NCBI GenBank assembly: GCA_034638255.1
Contig: JAWPGT010000085.1
Location: 1 to 64,000, forward strand
Source: Coprinus comatus
Taxonomy: Eukaryota > Basidiomycota > Agaricomycetes > Agaricales > Agaricaceae
DNA: 64,000 nucleotides
Direction of reading: 5' to 3'
In this document: positions 13,150 through 24,491 of the stretch, piece by piece
How the letters are laid out: each line of letters begins with the position of its first letter
How positions within the stretch are numbered: position 1 is the stretch's first letter
The notes under the pieces: model-generated
The model's database searches: none
Told to the model about the DNA's origin: nothing
The model's input: only the letters and a program-made list of their open reading frames with translations
Program-made: the position numbers and the translations under genes

Positions 13150-14697
13150 AGAGCACAAGCAAATCCAACTTGGAGTGGTGAGTGGCATTATTAATAGAAA
13201 TTCCACATGACAAAACTTGGACTTACCAAACAACACTTCAAGTTGACAAAGTCTGAACCCACCTGGAACCATACCTCTCAATTTTGATAACATCACAAGC
13301 TTACCTGTCCTCCCACCTCCTCGGGAACTTTCATCACCATTTCCTGATCATATCTCCAAAGGGAGTGGAGTTAGTGGCATCCAAATACCAGGAAGTCATG
13401 CCTCCTCATATTTAAAAGCAAGTGCATTATTTTCACATAGCAATCCTTGGGAATGCATTGGTGAAGATATTACATGTTATGCAGAGGAGTGTGGTCACAA
13501 TTTGAAAGCTCCTAAACTTGATGAGCTTCATAAATACACAAAGGTATGTACCACCTATTGTTTTCTCCTTAACCTAATCACTTACACCAGTTGTTAGCTT
13601 ACTCCTGAGGAACAGGGTGTTTGATTGCTGCATGGATATTAAGATTGGAAGAAGCCCAGGAACAGCTAGCAGCTCTAGAGGTGAAGTATGTTATTCCAAA
13701 GTGAATGGAGGTCAACTTTGTTTCAAATTGTATTCATTTCAAAAGCTCATATTAACAATTGTTAGTCTCTTATTGATACCTTTACATTCAAGGTTATTCT
13801 CTCCCCAACACATGTCATCTACATTGACCTCAAGGGTAATAAAGGGCCTGATACTGAAGTCTTGGTATGTTGTTTGTTAGAATCTAATTATCCATATACC
13901 ATTTATTAACAACAAGCTTAGAACATACTTTTGGAAACTGCAGGTAGTGGGTATACTCAAGAAGTTGTGTCCAACCCAAACCAACAGGAGGAGATCTGGA
14001 ATGCAATATGCAAATCCTTTAACCATTGTTGTTCACAATTGAAAGGCTTGGTACATTCTTGTTATACATTCTCTGATTAAGTTATAACTGATTTACTATT
14101 AGATTCAAAAATTGATTGCAAACAATATCAATATATATATGAATTGAGCTATTAACCAACTACAGGCTGCAGAAGTACCAATGTCAGCACATTTGTGTAA
14201 TCAAATGGCTGTCTTGGTGAGTATTTCTCTTATAAAATATTAAAGTTTATATATTAATGAGCTAAAATGATACTATTAACAGCGAACTGTGTATGTGGAC
14301 AACAAGATTAGTACAACAAGCTACTGGGAGGTGGTCACAACAGCACTCACTCAAATCAGTGAGCATTCTTCTGTTGCTCAAGACAAGTAAGTTCCAAACT
14401 GGTTGCAGTTATATGTTTTTACTTATATGTTTTATAAATAAGGATTTTAAAGTCAATTTTAAAACACGATGAAGAGAAATATGGCAAATCAAAGGACCTG
14501 GTTGAACTGGTCAAAAATGGATAGAGTGCTAATGAATGTGCATAATATGAGCTGTTAGGGGTAGTTCAAGATGGATTAGGTGGAGGATCAGGACAGGTTC
14601 AGGTATCTGGTTTACAGGCTACACCTTCTATTAGCAGTACCTTGACATTATCACACAGTACTTATAGCTCTACTCCCAACAACCTTGATGTTGATTG
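13150..14697 (+). pseudogene. Decayed multi-exon gene, unknown
   Basis: Exon-like pieces on the plus strand: 13260-13544 (PPGTIPLNFDNITSLPVLPP .. CYAEECGHNL .. LDELHKYTK) ending at GTATGT; a piece at about 13780-13863 (THVIYIDLKGNKGPDTEVL) ending at GTATGTTG; 13945-14055 (SGYTQEVVSNPNQQEEIWNA); 14282-14387 (RTVYVDNKISTTSYWEVVTT) ending at GTAAG; and 14443-14697. Introns have fungal-type consensus, but frame breaks near 13600-13640 and a TAG at about 14521 show decay. It lies head-to-head with the decayed gene at 8803-13020 and may belong to the same mobile element. No domain recognised. Confidence 0.4.
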
Positions 14698-16041
14698 ATA
14701 GTATGCTTTTTGGCTTTTTTATATTACTTTTTTTAAATTTAAATAATAATATTTTCATGATTTTCATGCTTGGGATTATTGAATCAATATGGAAGTGTTC
14801 AAAAATGCAGCATAAGGATGACAATGTTTATGCAAAATTTAACCCCTGGATAACATTAAGTTCATCTCAAGTTTATCCAAAAACAATCTGAATCTGTGAG
14901 TGTCATTGTAATAGGCTTATTATCCAGGGGAGATGGAAGGTATGAATATGTGATGTCAAAGAAAGAAAGAATTAATGTTGTATTGACAATGAAATCAGAA
15001 TAACATTAATATTTACTACATATGTCATGTTCATATCAAAATCATCATACAGTGGTGGATCAGTCATTGTGACAACAAAAATGGATTCATTCATTTTTAG
15101 TGAAATAAAAGCACAGCATGTAGAAAAAATGACATCAATCTGTAGCCAAATACTTAAAGTGTAAGAATGTATAATTTTTTTAACCTTTATAAGACTACAG
15201 AAAGAAAAATTGAACAAGTACCTCAAGAGGCCAAAATCATACCTAGATCATTTGCTGTAATACAATGACACATCACTGATCAACTAATCATTTATAATGA
15301 TCCAATTCATTCACTACTAATGGTACTGTAGTAAGCTGTACCACCTGGCCAACAAAAATTAATTTACTAAATATAATCTTGTCTACAATATTCTAATATT
15401 TATGCAGGGGTAGTAATATCATGCTTGGCTGATAATTAAGCCCAATTTTAGGATTGTTGTGTTATTCATGGCTTCTCAGTTGTCCAATCCATTTTTGACA
15501 GCCATCAATTTTGATAGATTTTGATAAAATTTCATGCATTTTCCGCAAATTTATTACTCTATTATGCCTAAAATCAACAATCCAGTATAATAGTAAGATG
15601 TATATTGGATATCTGAATATTATTCTACAATTTTACATTACTTGGATAAGATTCGCACAGGAGGAGCAGAATTATGTTTCTAGTGTCATGTTGAGTGATT
15701 GTGTCACAGTGACTGATCCATGACTGTAATCATTTTCAGTGACTTGACAATGTGTGTCAATTGAGAGTGATTGAATATACTCAGTGGACATTACCTCATG
15801 ATGTATCTAACATCACTTCACAGTAAACCTGATGTTCACTAACTATACATCATGGGATATATTGGAGATATTGATACTGAATGGGCATGTATCTAAAGAC
15901 ATAGAGTATATGAATGTATGGCTTTTGAAGCCATTACAAGAGTACAGAAACAAAAAATGTACAAGTCTTTCAAGAGGCAAAAATCAGGTCTGGATCAATT
16001 ACTGTGACACTGTGACACATACAGTTACTGGTGATCAACAA
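14698..16041. other. Spacer with degenerate repeats
   Basis: No gene supported. Two diverged copies of one sequence occur at about 15215-15290 and 15945-16035 (both read ..caag..gaggc.aaaatca.. and end near gatcaac). A segment at 15055-15150 matches 8245-8340. The short open frames here have no conserved features. Confidence 0.4.
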
Positions 16042-16920
16042 TTACTCTGATTCTTCATTGCTGTCCTCATTGTCATCCTCTTCATCCTCCTCCTTATTTT
16101 CTAGCTCATGAAGTGTACTAGCCTCAAAATCCTTCAGTTTTGGCTTGAGTTGTGCTTTCAACAAGGGTTCTTTCTCTGGTTTTTGCTTGGTGAACAATTT
16201 TTTGGCTTTTTTTGCTGCTACTCTAGCTTTCTCCCATTTTTCAAGCTCCAACTTATTTCTCTGACTACACTGTGTGTTCTCCTCCTTCCATTCAATCTCT
16301 GAATTCTTCCATTCTTGTACTGCAGTCTACCATAGCCCAGGCATTTACTTTTCTTGCTTTCTCAACATCCTCCTGCAACTTGCACTCTGTAAACTTGACA
16401 ACCTCCTTATAGAATGCATCACCTGACAGTACCTTTGGCATCCTATCTCCCAATAACTTTCCTTTCCTATTCTTTTTTGCTTTTTGCAGCCTTTCTTGTA
16501 TTTGAGCTTGGAGTTTATTACAGTAAGCCTTGTTGATTATGTTTGCTGCCTGAAGCTGAATAACACAATCCTTGTAGTACTCCAACTCCTTCTGTGTCTT
16601 ACAAAGTGCAGCAAGAAGGAGAGTTTCATTCTGGATAGAGGGAATCATTGCAAGTAGAGTAGTAAGAGTAGGTGATGGTTTTTGGTTGATGAGTTCACTT
16701 GGTGTCTTCACATGGTTGACTGCTGGAGGGTAATCACTTTTGATTGTAGGCTCAAGTAGTGGTTTTAGCTGAGTACATGAGTGTTTTTTTTGCTATTTCC
16801 TTCACAATCTCAATCTGATGATTATATTGGGCTTCCAAGGGTGAGGGTGGACAACTCCTATCTTTTTCATCATCAACCATTTCCAATCCAATGACATCAT
16901 CTTCAGCTAATAGGGTTTGT
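16042..16920 (-). pseudogene. pogo-like transposase, C-terminal part (broken)
   Basis: Minus-strand frames give an acidic lead (DDVIGLEMVDDEKDRSCPP, about 16870), then KTPSELINQKPSPTL, a leucine- and glutamine-rich coiled coil, the phrase GDRMPKVLSGDAFYKEVV, a basic heptad-rich region and an acidic end (EEDEEDDNEDSNEESE). This order is typical of the C-terminal half of fungal pogo-type DDE transposases, after the catalytic domain. The catalytic half is missing: upstream the sequence runs into the palindrome array at 17160. At least two stops interrupt the frame near 16700-16750 and 16290. The N-terminal part of the longest frame (16920-17090) looks random. Confidence 0.6.
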
Positions 16921-17159
16921 AACATGGTAGTGATCAACTTCAGGTAGCTGATGACCCAAAAGTGGTAACAAATAGATACCACTAGTTGTTTTAATTGGGT
17001 ACATACATATGTTCTTTTCATTATACATATGTATGTGCCTTTTATTGTACATATGTTTGTATGTATATACCCATTACTATTATATGACACATTTTCTCAT
17101 GATTAATGATGATTTTCTACACTTTTAGTTTTGTCATATGCAAAAAAAAAAACATAAGT

Positions 17160-17812
17160 TGTAGTAGGATTCTACTAAAGAACTAAGTTTTTAGTAGAAT
17201 CCTACTAAAAATGTGCATTCTTTAGTAGGATTCTACTAGTATAAGTTTTTTAGTAGAATTCTACTAAATGTATGGATTTTTAGTAGGTTTCTGCTAAAGG
17301 TATGGGTTCTTTAGTAGAAATCTACTAAATACATGAGATTTTTAGCAGGTTTCTACTAAGAGTACAAGTTTTTTAGTAGAAATCTACTAAAGCTTTTGTG
17401 TTCTCTAGCTGCATTCTACTAAAAATATGAGTTCTTTAGTAAGAATCTACTAAAAACCACTGAAGTACTCATCCTTTTAGTAGATTCTTACTAGAGAATA
17501 CATAGCCTTAGTACATTTCTACTAAAAAAGAATGTTTTTAGCAGATTCCTACTAAAAATCTCATACCTTTAGTAGGATTCTATGAAAGAACTCATACCTT
17601 TAGCAGAAACCTGCTAAAAACACATACAGTACATTTAGTAGAATCCTACTAACAATTTCACTCCTATAGTAGGATTCTACTAAAGAAGTTATACCTTTAG
17701 CAAAAACCTACTAAAAATCTCATACAATTAGTAGAATCCTACTAAAGAACTCACACTCCCAGCAGAAACCTGCTAAAAATCTGACTTCTTTAGTAGAATT
17801 CTACTAAAGAAA
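17160..17812. repeat. Array of about 21 short palindromes in a larger inverted repeat
   Basis: About 21 variants of the self-complementary core TTTAGTAGaatcCTACTAAA recur every 28-34 bp (mean about 31). Examples start near 17190, 17221, 17250, 17311, 17371, 17435, 17475, 17535, 17568, 17599, 17633, 17664, 17727 and 17790. Spacers are also related: in the left half they read like GGTATGGGTTC, and in the right half they read as its complement, GAACTCATACC. TAGTAG- and TAGCAG-cored units partly alternate, suggesting a dimer of about 62 bp. Orientation flips near 17455, where the unit TTTAGTAAGAATCTACTAAA faces its own reverse complement. So each unit can form a small cruciform, and the whole array is an imperfect large hairpin. 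It abuts the LTR A start at 17814. It is not a CRISPR: the repeats are palindromic and the spacers are related to one another. Confidence 0.9.
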
Positions 17813-17813
17813 T

Positions 17814-18240
17814 TGTTACAAGCCAACCCAAACCACCAGCCCACACCACCACCACCAAGGAAGACTTGTTTGCCATCTTCCCTAAGCTCATTCCCAATGA
17901 TGACACTCTAAGATTTCCACTATGACCTAACATCAAACTAAGTATAGTTTCTATTTATACTTAGAGTTTACATTTCTCCAGCTCCAGTATTAGTTATCCA
18001 TTTCGTCATTTTACTCCTGTTGACTAATCTTTCATTGTATATGGAGTAAATAGTCCCCAACCCCAATGTCTCACCTACTCCTGTTGACAGTTCTATCATT
18101 GTGTATGGAGTAGTATTAGTAAAGTGATGACATATATAAGATATAATTAGTTGGTAGCTATTATTAGGTACATCCCTAGAATAGTATAAATACCTATTAT
18201 ATTAGATGATTAAAGCCTCAAGCTTTAATCTCTTCTGTTG
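17814..18240 (-). repeat. LTR family A, truncated
   Basis: Starts TGTTACAAGCC like the copy at 3056 and follows it to 'ctcttctgttg', where a Tc1/mariner element begins. The rest of the LTR does not resume after that element, so this copy is truncated. Its internal segment is shorter than in the copy at 23692. Confidence 0.8.
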
Positions 18241-18242
18241 TT

Positions 18243-19608
18243 AGTTCAGAGTTATAGGATTGAATATACTTGGAGTAACCAAAAGTGATGTTATATCACA
18301 GATTTTCCCATATACAATCATTGATATGATACCCTCCCACAACATCAGGAGATAGACAATGAAGTTAAATACATATAGAGTATATTCTACTACAAGAGTG
18401 CCTATAGAATATAATATTAAAATTGTGTATAACCACCCTGTGCAGCCAAAACAGCCTTGACACAGTCTGGCATTGTTTCAATGAAATAGTCAACCTGATC
18501 AATTGGTAGCAAGTCCCATGCAGCATAGACTACCAACTTGAGCTCATTCACAGTGTTTGGTTGGTGTTGAAGATGACATAGGGAAGTTTTAAGGATATCA
18601 TTGACATTTTACTGATATGTCTTGGTGTGCTATCGGATACTATTGAAATTTGACACAGCCTCAGAGTTCATTCATCTGTTTGTAGAAATCAAAAAGATAT
18701 GGCTTGAGGACTTGTTCTTGGTACCATTTAGATGTCATTCCTCCACCATGTTCTCCTAGATAGTCTAATACAACCAAAGGCCTCTTCTGACCCTCTATGA
18801 TATACCTCTACACCATAACTCATATGCTTGATTGCTTGAAGGTTGGGACAAGACATTCTTCAAGAAAGGCTTCATCAGGGCAATGGGTTACAAAGATATG
18901 GCCCTGATGATCATTGAGACAAATATAGCATTCATCAGAATAGATGACACATTGAAAATCAGCCATCATTGATGTGCTGTTGATCTGTGCCCAGTTCAGT
19001 CAAGCTCATTTGTGCTTGTTTGTAAGGAAAGGTACCCTCAGAGTCACCCTCCAGTGGTAGTTCCCCTCAGCAAGAACCTGCCATACTGTACTGACTGAAA
19101 TTTGTAGTCCAATTTCATTTGCAATTTGTTGAAAGAGTGTGCAGTGTTCTTTTCATGCTGTATGGGCAAGTTGATGCTTGTCATAGCTATTTAGCTTCTC
19201 AGGCCTGCCTATGTGAGCTTTGTCAGTAGCTGAACCTGTTGCTTTATAGTGCTTGATGATGTGCTATGCAGTGCAGGGGTAGACATTCTCCTTTTGGCCT
19301 GCTTCAGCTGCATTTCCTGTTGCATGGTAGTATCCAATGATTTGGTTTCTTATAGGAATGTCAACCTCTCTCCAAGAGGTCTTTGGCATAGTAGTTAGAA
19401 AGGGTAAAATATAAGTATATTTTTGCCAGTAATACAACATGACATTCAATATGTGACATGATCATTATGTAAGTGACATTACTTTTGGTGCCTATAAGTA
19501 TACTTGGAATACTCTTGTACATCTCTTAGTTTAAATATATTTCTTGGATAACTTGGTATAGATAACAATTATTCCAAGTATATATTCAATCCTACAACTC
19601 TAAACTTA
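18243..19608 (-). mobile_element. Tc1/mariner element (dead)
   Basis: Terminal inverted repeats of about 35-40 bp: the left end reads GTTCAGAGTTATAGGATTG (18244) and the reverse complement of the right end reads GTTTAGAGTTGTAGGATTG (to about 19605). TA dinucleotides flank both ends. Length is about 1.36 kb, normal for Tc1. The element lies at the broken end of an LTR A copy. Confidence 0.85.
18417..19389 (-). pseudogene. Tc1/mariner transposase (broken)
   Basis: Begins MPKTSWREVDIPIRNQIIGY (ATG at 19389), a helix-turn-helix start, followed by a second HTH (HIGRPEKLNSYDKHQLAH). The catalytic region shows YSDECYICLND (first Asp), VVLDYLGEHGGGMTSKWYQE (second Asp region, the GEHGGGM phrase being typical of fungal Tc1) and a decayed third motif near 18600 (HQD..). 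It ends MPDCVKAVLAAQGGYTQF and a TAA at 18417-18419. Several stops and frame breaks interrupt it, so it is inactive. Motif identity is from knowledge of the family; stops are seen directly. Confidence 0.8.
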
Positions 19609-20391
19609 GTTTATCTCAAACTTCAGTTCTTGTCAAGTCTATTCAAAACCTAAGCTAATATAGTAGATAGATAGATTTGTAATTATAAACTTTATAACTA
19701 GCATGTTGATTTCTTCTACTTTTGTTGTTGAAGTATACAAATATTACTTGTATTATATTACAGAGTTTTTATTTCTCTTTATAATGCTTTTTTGAAGTGT
19801 GACATCACACTGAAATATCACAAAATACAAAAATAATGTACAAGTTTCACTCACTCAATCAAGAGTTATTTAATCACTTGTTATATTTATAAAATTGACT
19901 AAGTATAAAGTTATTGTAACTATTAGTGAAGTCAAGTAATAAATACTTGTAGTACTGAAACAGAGGTCTTAGGGTTAGGGTTAGGACGAAGAAATAACAA
20001 AAAATAATGAGTTATAGTCATATTCTATATACAAATAAAGAAATAAAAAGAACTTGAAATAAGAAGTCTGTACAACTTCTTAAAACAAGTTAAGAAAGAA
20101 AGAAAGAAAGAAAAGTGTAACTTATAAAGTTAGTGGTGTGCACCCCACTAAGAAAATAACTATAAAAAGATAATTAAGGTAATCTAACTAATAATGTAAA
20201 ATAAAAATCTACAAAAATTGTCAAAAATGTTCAGAAATAAGTCAATAACTTACCAAATTGTAATAACTTGATATATAAAAAACAATCTGTTTAAAGATTG
20301 TTAATTTTATCAAGTTAGATAAGAAAACACTTACAAGAGAAATAAAATATGTACTTACTAGTATTTTTGTTCACCTTAGTAATAATACACC
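19609..20391. other. AT-rich spacer with simple repeats
   Basis: No gene. It holds a short interstitial telomere-like run (CTTAGGGTTAGGGTTAGG, about 19969-19986) and an AAGA microsatellite at about 20095-20115. The rest is A/T-rich without recognisable ends. Confidence 0.6.
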
Positions 20392-20634
20392 TGTAAGCGC
20401 AGGAACATAGAGCACGACGGGACACGTAGATTAACGAAGGAACGAAGGTGATTGATTAACAAATGAGTGAGATACACTGCAGACAATGGTATGAGACTAG
20501 AAGGTCACCAAGTGTCTGCAGGATGCTTCTACAAGCTGTGACATCACACAGTAACACCACATGATCAGAAAAGCAATCACAAGCTACAACTCCATCAACT
20601 CCTGACATTGGGACTGCCTGGAGCAATCCTGACA
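20392..20634 (-). repeat. Solo LTR, family C (copia type)
   Basis: 243 bp from TGTAAGCGCAGGAAC to GAGCAATCCTGACA, the reverse complement of the LTRs of the intact copia element (26999-27293, 31916-32210) except that a duplicated segment found in those LTRs is absent. The flanks ACACC and GTTCC do not match, so a target-site duplication is missing, suggesting a rearrangement after insertion. The copy at 37797-38039 has the same length. Confidence 0.85.
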
Positions 20635-21048
20635 GTTCCCTTGTTCACTTATTTCACCCAACTTCCTGGTTTGGCTATTTCCCTTTTTGGTCAGCATCAT
20701 CCTTTTAGCATATCAGCCCATTGTTCTGTTTATCTTATGTTTTGATATGTTATATTCTGATATTGGTAAACAATGTATTTAATTGCTAGTCACTCATGTA
20801 CATTCCTTAGTCTGATATCAACATAGTATCTGCACTCATCTCTGTCTCTGTCTTGTTCCAACTCTAAGTCAATCTTGTCTCTGCTCTCATTCTCTACTCT
20901 CCTCCATAATTCCTTCCGACATTCTTTCCAACTGTTTGGTCCTCTTGCAAGTGAGGCTAATTGCAGTATCGGAAGGGCACAACACATATGTTGAAGCCAA
21001 AGCCTCAATCTGACATTGCTAGCTCATCTCTGATCCCCATTCTTAACA
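20635..21048. repeat. Repeat D (LTR-like)
   Basis: Matches 46953-48395 once the MITE-like insertion there is removed. Both copies end CCCCATTCTTAACA. The left end is lost against LTR C. The TAACA ending suggests an LTR, but no matching duplication was found. The right end lies only a few bases from the truncated Ty3 reverse transcriptase frame. Confidence 0.6.
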
Positions 21049-21051
21049 GAT

Positions 21052-23691
21052 ATGCTCAATGTCTGTGTAGTCATCTATCTTGACAACATTCTCATTTATT
21101 CTGATGGCATTGCTTCTCACAAAAAACATGTCTGCAAAGTTCTCAAACATCTGTGCAAGCATGGTCTTTATGCTTGTGCTGACAAATGTGAATTTCATTC
21201 CAAATCAGTGGAATATCTTGGCTACATTCTTGGCTCTGGAGGTCTTACTATGGCTCAGGACAAGGTTCAAATTATTCAAGAGCAGCCTGAACCAAAAAAG
21301 GTAAAGGATATTCAATCTTTCTTGGGTTTTGTGAACTTCTATCAGTGCTTTATCTATGGCTATTCTGACATTGTTGTCCCTCTGACAAGACTCACTCAAA
21401 AGGGTGTTGCTTGGTCATTTGACAGCAAAGCTTAGGATGCTTTTAATGCTCTCAAAAAAGTGTTTACTTGTGCTCCTGTGCTTACTCATTGGGTCCCTGT
21501 GTCAGAATGGTAGAGAGTGATAAAGAGAATGTGAGGAGTAATGAGAGAGAGTAAAGCTCAGACACAGACACAGACACAGAAAGAAGGGAATTGATTGGAT
21601 GGATTGGCTAAGACATGCAGGACTTATATATCTACTAGAACAAAGGGCAACCAAAAGAAGAGAACAATAAGGACCCTTGCCAGTACACAAAGGGAATATG
21701 TAAGTAACATAATAAGGGAAAAGAATATTATGAAAGAGTCCAGAACATCAGGATAAGATAAGTGGAGTGATTAGAAAAGATGGATAAGATAAGGAGATAT
21801 CTGGGAAAAACCTAACACCCTGATGCATTGTTGAGACACTATGCTGCTATTATTTCCTTACTTACTGATGACAGTGACATCCACCCCATTGCTTTCTACT
21901 CCCAAACTCAACTATAACACCCATGATAAAGAACTTCTCACCATCTTTGAAGCTTTCCAAATCTGGTGACACTATCTTAAAGGAGCTGTGCTTTCAATTG
22001 ATGTTGTCACTGATCACAAGAATTTGGAATCCTTTTCTACTACTAAGGTTCTTACTCATTGGCAAGCTCACTGGTCTGAGTACCTCTCTGGGTTTAATCT
22101 TGTTATTCACTTCTGAGCTACAGTAGATGCCTCAGCACTAAGTGTGATGCTCTTACTTGTTGGTGGGATGTCTATCCTAAGGAGGGGGGACTATACAGCT
22201 ATTAATCCTTACAACTTCTGGCCAGTCTTCACTCAAGACCAACTTGTGGCCTCTGTTTGTGCTATGTACCTTATTACTCCTGCTCTTCGCACTTCCGTTA
22301 TTGCTGACATTTCTAAGCTTCATTCTGATATACTCTCTTCTCTTTCTTCCAATGCCAAGATCGCCAAACACCTTGTCGAACTGACAGGTTGGTAGTCTAG
22401 GGATGATCATGGATTCCTTCACCTTGATGGCAGGATCTACATCCCTGATGCTGAGAACCTTTGGGTTCAGGTTATGCAATATCATCACAACCATCCCCTT
22501 GCCAGTCATTATGGTCAGAATAAAACTCTCAAACTTATTTGTTGAGACTATACATGGCCTGGTATTTGGGAAATGGTCAAACTCTTTGTCAAGAGTTGTG
22601 TAACCTGTATATGATCTAAACTGCAGCATCATTAGCCCTATGGCTTGCTTAAGCTGCTTCTAATTCCTTCTTGCCCTTGGGATTCTATCTCAATGGACTT
22701 TATTGAGAAGCTTCCCACTTCTTCTGGCTTCAATGTGATTCTTGTAGTTATTGACCAATTCATAAAGCAAGCTGTTTTTATCCCTTGTCATGATACAATC
22801 ACTTCTGCTGACTTAGCCCAACTATTTGTTATCCATGTGTTCTCAAAGCATGGTGTTCCATCCCATGTTACTTCTGATCATGGTTCAGAGTTTGTTTCTC
22901 ATTTCTTCCAATCACTTGGTGAAGCATTGAACATGTGACTTCACATCACTTCAGGTTATCACCCCAAAGGTGACAGTCAAACCAAACAAACTAACCAAAC
23001 TCTTGAACAGTACATTCAGATCTACTGTAACTATCAGCAGACCAACTGGTTGGAACTTCTTCCACTAGCCAAGTTCACATACAACAATGCACCAAACACT
23101 TCCACTAATGTATCACCATTCTTTGCTAACAAGGGTTACCATCCTAACATTACAGTTTATCCTGAACACAACCTGGTGTCCACTCAAGCTCCTGAATTTA
23201 TGACTAACCTTGATGAGTTACATGCGACTCTCAAGTTAGAGATTGCTTCTGCTCAGAAAAGGTATCAGACTTCTGCTGACACAAAGCGAGTTCTGTTGCC
23301 AAGTTTCAAAGTTGGTGATCAAGCATTTGTTAAGGCTCAATTCTTCTGAACTACTTGTCCTGCAAAGAAATTTGCCAAAAAGTATTTGGGCCCTTACAAG
23401 ATCATTGCATAATCTGGTACACTTTCTTATACACTTCAGTTACCTCCAAATTTCCATTCTGTACACCCTATCTTCTATGTATCCATGCCTGAACTGTTTA
23501 CTGCTAACCCTTTTCTAAATCATTCAGATCCTCCACCACCACTAATGGAAATTGAAGGTGACATTGAGTACAAAATCTCCTGAATTGTTGATTCCAAGAT
23601 TGACCAATGTCAGGCCTGCAAACTACTCTACAAAGTCACTTGGTTGGGATGTGGGGATATAGATGAGGAGTTTTCTTGGTTACCAGCAAAT
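21052..23691 (+). pseudogene. Ty3/gypsy pol fragment: RT end, RNase H, integrase, chromodomain
   Basis: The frame opens in the RT active site (VIYLDNILIYS, with Asn in place of the second Asp) and continues through YLGYILGSGGLTM and SFLGFVNFYQCFI. RNase H is recognisable at about 21870-22060 ([18 protein letters not shown]). Integrase shows the HHCC finger (HHNHPLASHYG .. SCVTC, 22480-22610), SMDFIEKLP (Asp, 22690) and TSDHGSEF (Asp, 22875), then GYHPKGDSQT. A chromodomain-like end (LLYKVTWLG .. EEFSWLPA) runs into the LTR. Stops and frame breaks are frequent and the solo LTR E splits the gene, so it is not functional. Confidence 0.85.
21500..21817. repeat. Solo LTR, family E, with target-site duplication
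   Basis: 318 bp from TGTCAGAATGG to AAAACCTAACA, flanked by CCCTG (21495-21499 and 21818-21822). Removing it with one CCCTG rejoins the interrupted pol frame. It contains a short CACAGA run at about 21560-21580. No other copy in the window. Confidence 0.85.
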
Positions 23692-24321
23692 TGTTATAAC
23701 CACAAACCATTAAGCTGAACACTCCTAGAACTTAAACACTAGAGTGCAGTCATTTGGGAATGTGCTTTCAATAAACACTTTGCTGCAATCCAATGGCCTT
23801 TCTCTCTAGTGACTGAAGGGTATGGAGATGATGTATAAGGGATATAACAGAAGAGATTAAAGCTTAGGGCTTTAATCGTCTAATACATCGAGTATTTATA
23901 CTATTCTAGGGATGTACCTAATAATAGCTACTAACTAATTATATCCTAATACTCGTCATCGCTTTATAATCTACTCCATACACAATGCTAGAACTGTCAA
24001 CAGGAGTAGGTGAGACATCAGGGTGGGGGACTATTTACTCCATACACAATGAAAGATTAGTCAACAGGAGTAAAATGATGAAATGGATAACTAATACTGG
24101 AGCAAGAGAAATGTAAACTTCTAAATATAAATGGAAACTTATACTTAGTTTGACATTAGGTCATAGTGGTGTCTTGTAGGTCATCATGGTGCTTGGAGTC
24201 TCTTTGTCATACAATGTCATCCATGATGGAGTTGTCTTGGGGAATGAGCTCGGGGAAGATGGCAAACAAATCTTCTTCCATGGTAGTGGTGCAGGCTGGT
24301 GGTTTGGGTGGGCTTGTAACA
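23692..24321 (+). repeat. LTR family A, 3' LTR of Ty3 element A
   Basis: 630 bp from TGTTATAACCAC to GGGCTTGTAACA, directly following the pol frame. It is the reference copy for the family A fragments at 1-355, 3056-4148 and 17814-18240. Internal 'TATTTATACTATTC' near 23893 is a plausible promoter box. Confidence 0.85.
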
Positions 24322-24491
24322 GCTGAACTATACTTAGTTCAACATTAGGTCATAGTGGGACATTGGAGTATCTCTGTCAGACAATGTCATCCATGATGGA
24401 GTTGTCATTGGGAATGAACTTAGGAAAGATAGCAAATAAGTCTTCCTCAGTGGTGGTGGTGCAGGCCAGTGGTTTGGGTTAGCTCATAACA
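24322..24491 (+). repeat. Tandem copy of the LTR A right end
   Basis: Starts in the same 'gaactatacttagttcaacattaggtcatag' sequence found inside LTR A (about 24130) and ends GGTTTGGGTTAGCTCATAACA. It therefore repeats the last 190 bp or so of the preceding LTR with many substitutions, probably from a second element or unequal exchange. Confidence 0.75.

Larger units (their letters stand above)
21049..24321 (+). mobile_element. Ty3/gypsy element A, 5'-truncated
   Basis: Contains the second half of pol and its 3' LTR (23692-24321); gag, protease and most of reverse transcriptase are missing because repeat D adjoins the RT frame. A solo LTR (21500-21817) is inserted into the RT/RNase H junction. 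No 5' LTR in the same orientation lies directly upstream. Confidence 0.8.

Noticed and set aside
16752..17090. 112-aa minus-strand protein rich in Tyr, Ile and Thr
   Set aside because: Only its last 60 codons match the pogo-like acidic lead; the start is translated ACATATGT-type simple sequence.
17160..17812. CRISPR array (regular short repeats with spacers)
   Set aside because: Repeats are full palindromes with variable cores, spacers are related to each other, the array flips orientation in the middle, there are no cas genes, and the context is eukaryotic.
20635..21048. 5' LTR of Ty3 element A
   Set aside because: Unrelated to the element's 3' LTR (23692-24321) and directly followed by the middle of reverse transcriptase rather than a leader and gag.
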